Assembly: GCA_964393895.1 (NCBI GenBank)
Contig: CAYMWP010000072.1
Span: forward strand, 1-23,071
Length of the DNA: 23,071 bases
Reading direction: 5' to 3'
Origin: B4-G1 sp964393895
GTDB lineage: Bacteria > Chloroflexota > Anaerolineae > B4-G1
Part shown: piece after piece, positions 20,197 to 23,071 of the stretch
Numbering within the stretch: position 1 is the first letter of the stretch
How the letters are laid out: each line of letters begins with the position of its first letter
The notes under the pieces: generated by a model
The model's database searches: none
Seen by the model: only the letters and a program-made list of their open reading frames with translations
Told to the model about the DNA's origin: nothing
Program-made: the position numbers and the translations under genes

Positions 20197-23013
20197 TCAA
20201 ACAGCGAGCCACTCGGCGGCGGCCTGGGGGAGCAGCGCCACTGGCCCCTGGCGCACGGTGGGGTCGGGCAGCGACTCGATGAACAGTTGGCCGTAGCTCT
20301 TGGTCAGCAGCCGCCTGTCGAACACGGCCACGACCCCCCGGTCGGTGCGGGTGCGGATCAAGCGCCCGAACCCTTGCAGGAAGCGCAGAATGGTCTCTGG
20401 CACTGCGTACTCGAAGAAAGGCTGCTCAAAGGTCTCGGAGCGGGCGGCAAAGATGGGGTCGGAGGGAACGCTGAAGGGGAGCTTGGCGATGACCAGACAA
20501 CTGAGCGGTTCGCCGGGCACGTCCACCCCTTCCCAAAAGCTGCGCGTGCCCAGGAGCACCTGGCGCTGGCCCGTGCTAAAGCTCTCCAACAGTTGCGCCC
20601 GCGAGACCCCCTGCCCCTGCGCCTGGACGGTGATGTCGGCCTGGGCCAGCAGCGCTTTGATGGCCCGCAGCGTGGCGCGCAGTTGGCTGTAGGAGGTAAA
20701 GAGCGCCAGCCCCCGTCCCTCGGTGGCCCGAAAGAGGGCCGCCATGCCCTGCTCCACCGCCCGCTGGTAGCCCTGCTGCCGGGGTTCGGGGATGTCGTCC
20801 ACCAGGTAGACCAGCGTCGAGCTGCGGTAGTCGAACGGGGAGCCGACCGCCAGCTCGTCGGCGTCCCACCCGTTTAGCCGCTCCCGTACAAAGTCAAAGG
20901 TGGCGCCGGTGCGCAGCGTGGCCGAGGTCAACACCACCGCCTCTTTCTTGTGAAAGAGATGCTCCTCCACCAGCGGGCCGACGTGCAGGGGGGCGGCGTG
21001 CAGGCTCAACCGATCGTGGGCGGCATCCGATTCCAGCCAGTAGATGAGGCCCGGGGAGGGCTGGGCGATCATGTGACCGACCTGCTCAGTAGTTTCCCCC
21101 AGCCGCCGCGCCACTCCCAGTATCTGCGCCTCCAGGTCCTCGACCTCGGGAACGTCAAAGGAGGATAGATCGTCCAGGCCGCCGGCCAGCCGCTCCAGAC
21201 CGTTCGCCACGGCCATCAGCGGTGCGTGGGCGTCGTCCCAGGCGATCTCGATCCCCTCCCACGAGGGCTGCACGCGCAGCCCGGAGGTGATGCGCAGGTG
21301 GAACGTGTACTGGCTGCTCCGGCCCTCGTTTTGCTCCTGCACGAACTCTTCAACCCGGTCGAAGAAGGCGTGTACCTGGCGCGCAGCTCGGCTGGACGCC
21401 AGCCCGACCTTGCCTACAGAGAGCTCGACCCGCCCCATCACCTCGTCGGGCAGGCGTCCCTTTTGGCAGCGGGAGATCACTTCGGCTAGCAGCCCGCTCA
21501 CGCGGCCGGACGAGTCCACCCGTCCAACCTCGTTCAACAATCGGAGCAGGCGGGCGCGGTCGGTCGCAAAGCTGAGGCCGGCGGTGGTGGCCGCCTCCAG
21601 GTGATGGGCCTCGTCCACCACCAGGTACTTGTACTCGGGCAGGGCGCGGTTCTGCACCGCGACGTCGGCCAGGAGCAGGGCGTGGTTGACGATGATCAGG
21701 TGGGCGGCTTCGGCGGCGCGGCGGGCCTGGTAAAAGTAGCAGTCGCCCCGCTGAAAGTGACGGCAGCGTTCCAGGTTGCAGCCTTCGTGTTCGGCGGAAA
21801 GCTGCCGCCAGATCATCCGCTCGACCGGATTGGGCAGGAAGAGCGCGTCGCCGTCGCCGTTGGTCGTCTCGGGCAGCCAGACGAGGATTTTCGCCAGCAC
21901 GCGGGCCTGGTCGGGCGAGTTGGCCCCCTGGCGACGCAGCGCCTGCAACCGGGCCGGGCAGAGGTAGTGGGAGCGACCTTTGAGCACGGCGGCGCGAAAT
22001 TCCAGCGGCAGCGCGCGGGCCAGGTCGGGCAGGTCTTTGCGATACAATTGCTCCTGCAAATTGATGGTGTTGGTGGAGATGACCACCCGCTCGCCGTTCT
22101 GCGCCGCCCAGTAAGCGGCGGGGATGAGGTAGGCCAGCGACTTGCCGACGCCAGTGGGGGCCTCGGCCAGCAGGTGCGTGGAGCGGTTGAACGCCCGCGC
22201 CACGCCGCGCAGCATGGCTACCTGCTGGGGGCGGTGTTCGTAGCCGGGAAAGTGGGTGGCGAACGCGCCCCCTTCTTCCAGGAGCGCGGCCAGCTTGTCT
22301 GTATCCAGCGGCTTTCTTTCGTCGGCGGGTTGGAGGGGGCGAGCCTGCGCCGATGGAGCGAATAGCGGGCCGGCTGGGGCCTGGTCTGCCCTGGACGCTG
22401 GACGTTGGTCGGGCGGGCGGCGGGCCGCTTCCTCCAATGCGTCGCGGAAGAATTCGGCGGCCGGCCACCCGGTCCGCTCGCCGTGCCCTATGATCTCTTT
22501 CAGCACGCGCGGTGAAAGCCTCGCCGCGCGCTGGAGCATGGCGCGGAAGAGGCGGTGTGTGGCCTGGGCGTCGTCCAGGGCGCGGTGCGCCTGTTCCAGC
22601 TCAATCCCCAAAAGCTGCGCCAGCGCCGCCAGGCTGTATCGTTCGGCGCGCGGGACGAGTATGCCGGCCAACTCGAACGTATCGAGACCTTTGTTCTCGA
22701 TCAGCGAGGAGTGGCGGCGCAAAAAGCTCAGGTCGAACTCCACGCTGTGGCCGACGATGGGCCACTGGCCGGCGAAGCGGGCCAAGCGGGGGAGCACGTC
22801 GTGCAGGCTGGGCGCGCCAGCCACGTCGTCGTCGCGGATGCCGGTCAGCTCGGTGATCTGGCGCGGGATGGGACGGCCAGGGTTGACGAGTGTGGAAAAG
22901 GTGTCCAGTATCTCGTCTGCGCGAAACTTGACCGCGCCGATCTCGATGATGGCGTCGCGGTCGGCGTCTAGGCCGGTGGTTTCTAAATCGAGTGCTACGT
23001 AGGTCGGGGGCAT
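20197..23013 (-). CDS. dinG: DinG-family helicase with N-terminal DEDDh exonuclease
   Basis: A 938-aa fusion. Residues 1-170 form a DnaQ-like 3'-5' exonuclease: ALDLETTGLD (D9, E11), VGHSVEFDLSFL and HRALDDAQAT give the DEDDh set. From about 240 onward is an XPD/DinG-type superfamily 2 helicase with Walker A APTGVGKS (285-292), DEAHH (467-471), and late motifs such as LGTRSFWEGVDVPG and QGFGRLIRT. Four cysteines (C352, C412, C417, C425) are placed as in the Fe-S cluster domain of XPD and E. coli DinG; many Firmicutes Exo-DinG proteins lack this cluster. It likely acts in repair or in clearing DNA structures and R-loops. The ribosome site is weak. It stands upstream of the DUF126 gene, with repeat B2 in between. 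Confidence 0.93.
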   Translation of the reverse strand: MPPTYVALDLETTGLDADRDAIIEIGAVKFRADEILDTFSTLVNPGRPIPRQITELTGIRDDDVAGAPSLHDVLPRLARFAGQWPIVGHSVEFDLSFLRRHSSLIENKGLDTFELAGILVPRAERYSLAALAQLLGIELEQAHRALDDAQATHRLFRAMLQRAARLSPRVLKEIIGHGERTGWPAAEFFRDALEEAARRPPDQRPASRADQAPAGPLFAPSAQARPLQPADERKPLDTDKLAALLEEGGAFATHFPGYEHRPQQVAMLRGVARAFNRSTHLLAEAPTGVGKSLAYLIPAAYWAAQNGERVVISTNTINLQEQLYRKDLPDLARALPLEFRAAVLKGRSHYLCPARLQALRRQGANSPDQARVLAKILVWLPETTNGDGDALFLPNPVERMIWRQLSAEHEGCNLERCRHFQRGDCYFYQARRAAEAAHLIIVNHALLLADVAVQNRALPEYKYLVVDEAHHLEAATTAGLSFATDRARLLRLLNEVGRVDSSGRVSGLLAEVISRCQKGRLPDEVMGRVELSVGKVGLASSRAARQVHAFFDRVEEFVQEQNEGRSSQYTFHLRITSGLRVQPSWEGIEIAWDDAHAPLMAVANGLERLAGGLDDLSSFDVPEVEDLEAQILGVARRLGETTEQVGHMIAQPSPGLIYWLESDAAHDRLSLHAAPLHVGPLVEEHLFHKKEAVVLTSATLRTGATFDFVRERLNGWDADELAVGSPFDYRSSTLVYLVDDIPEPRQQGYQRAVEQGMAALFRATEGRGLALFTSYSQLRATLRAIKALLAQADITVQAQGQGVSRAQLLESFSTGQRQVLLGTRSFWEGVDVPGEPLSCLVIAKLPFSVPSDPIFAARSETFEQPFFEYAVPETILRFLQGFGRLIRTRTDRGVVAVFDRRLLTKSYGQLFIESLPDPTVRQGPVALLPQAAAEWLAV

Positions 23014-23053
23014 AAGGTTTCACTTTCTAGGCCGCGCGTGCGGCGGCGGGTGG

Positions 23054-23059
23054 ATTATA
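23054..23059 (-). promoter_or_regulatory. -10 box of the dinG gene
   Basis: On the minus strand this reads TATAAT, 40 bp upstream of the ATG. The -35 would fall outside the window. No LexA-like operator is visible in the part that can be seen. Confidence 0.45.
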
Positions 23060-23071
23060 CCTCAGAAATGT

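Overview
The window looks like chromosome from a GC-rich, free-living bacterium, most likely a member of the Chloroflexota (Anaerolineae-like). The pointers are a soluble histidine kinase with five GAF domains, LysW-type acidic zinc-ribbon carriers, an aconitase-X small subunit, WaaE-like and rhamnosyl-type GT2 glycosyltransferases, and many short palindromic intergenic elements. The taxonomic call is inference; no rRNA is present.

Layout. 1-1542: the tail of a repeat element, a MacB/LolD-type ABC ATPase (minus strand), then about 700 bp without a gene that holds two MITE-like elements. 1543-5049: a 1168-aa soluble multi-GAF histidine kinase. 5050-5498: a decayed small gene cut by a repeat. 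5499-10437 (minus strand): Lon protease, two more repeat elements, folC, and a winged-helix response regulator with a pseudo-receiver. 10728-11383: two LysW-like carrier proteins in tandem, followed by a hairpin terminator. 11403-13016: a repeat with a perfect target duplication, then a lipoprotein with FlgD-like Ig domains. 13178-16627: a phosphonate/phosphite-type ABC transporter phnD-phnC-phnE whose permease is nearly twice the usual size. 16680-18343: two overlapping GT2 glycosyltransferase genes. 18385-19586: two overlapping hypothetical ORFs and an HNH nuclease gene. 19608-23013 (minus strand): a DUF126/aconitase-X small subunit downstream of a repeat and of a DinG-type helicase with an N-terminal DEDDh exonuclease.

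The genes are ordinary housekeeping and accessory functions with no single large operon. What stands out is the intergenic space. At least three families of short inverted-repeat elements can be defined from the sequence, each with target-site duplications: ends GTAACTGCTCAG with 8-bp duplications (IS66-like ends), ends GGGTGTGTTTCA with a 9-bp duplication, and ends CAGGGYTGTTCAGTTCT with an imperfect 10-bp duplication (ISAs1-like ends). Copies of one family share ends but carry different stem-loop cores, and one 15-bp core palindrome, AGACCTCNGAGGTCT, occurs inside two end families. Two insertions landed exactly on functional signals: the Shine-Dalgarno of the histidine kinase and the stop codon of folC, in both cases regenerated by the target duplication. 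A separate perfect-palindrome REP (GGTGCGACGCAC...) occurs twice, once forming the last codons of the DUF126 gene.

Several putative promoters share an extended -10 (TGnTAnnnT), most often TGKTATACT. I see no tRNA, rRNA, CRISPR array, transposase gene or phage gene in the window.
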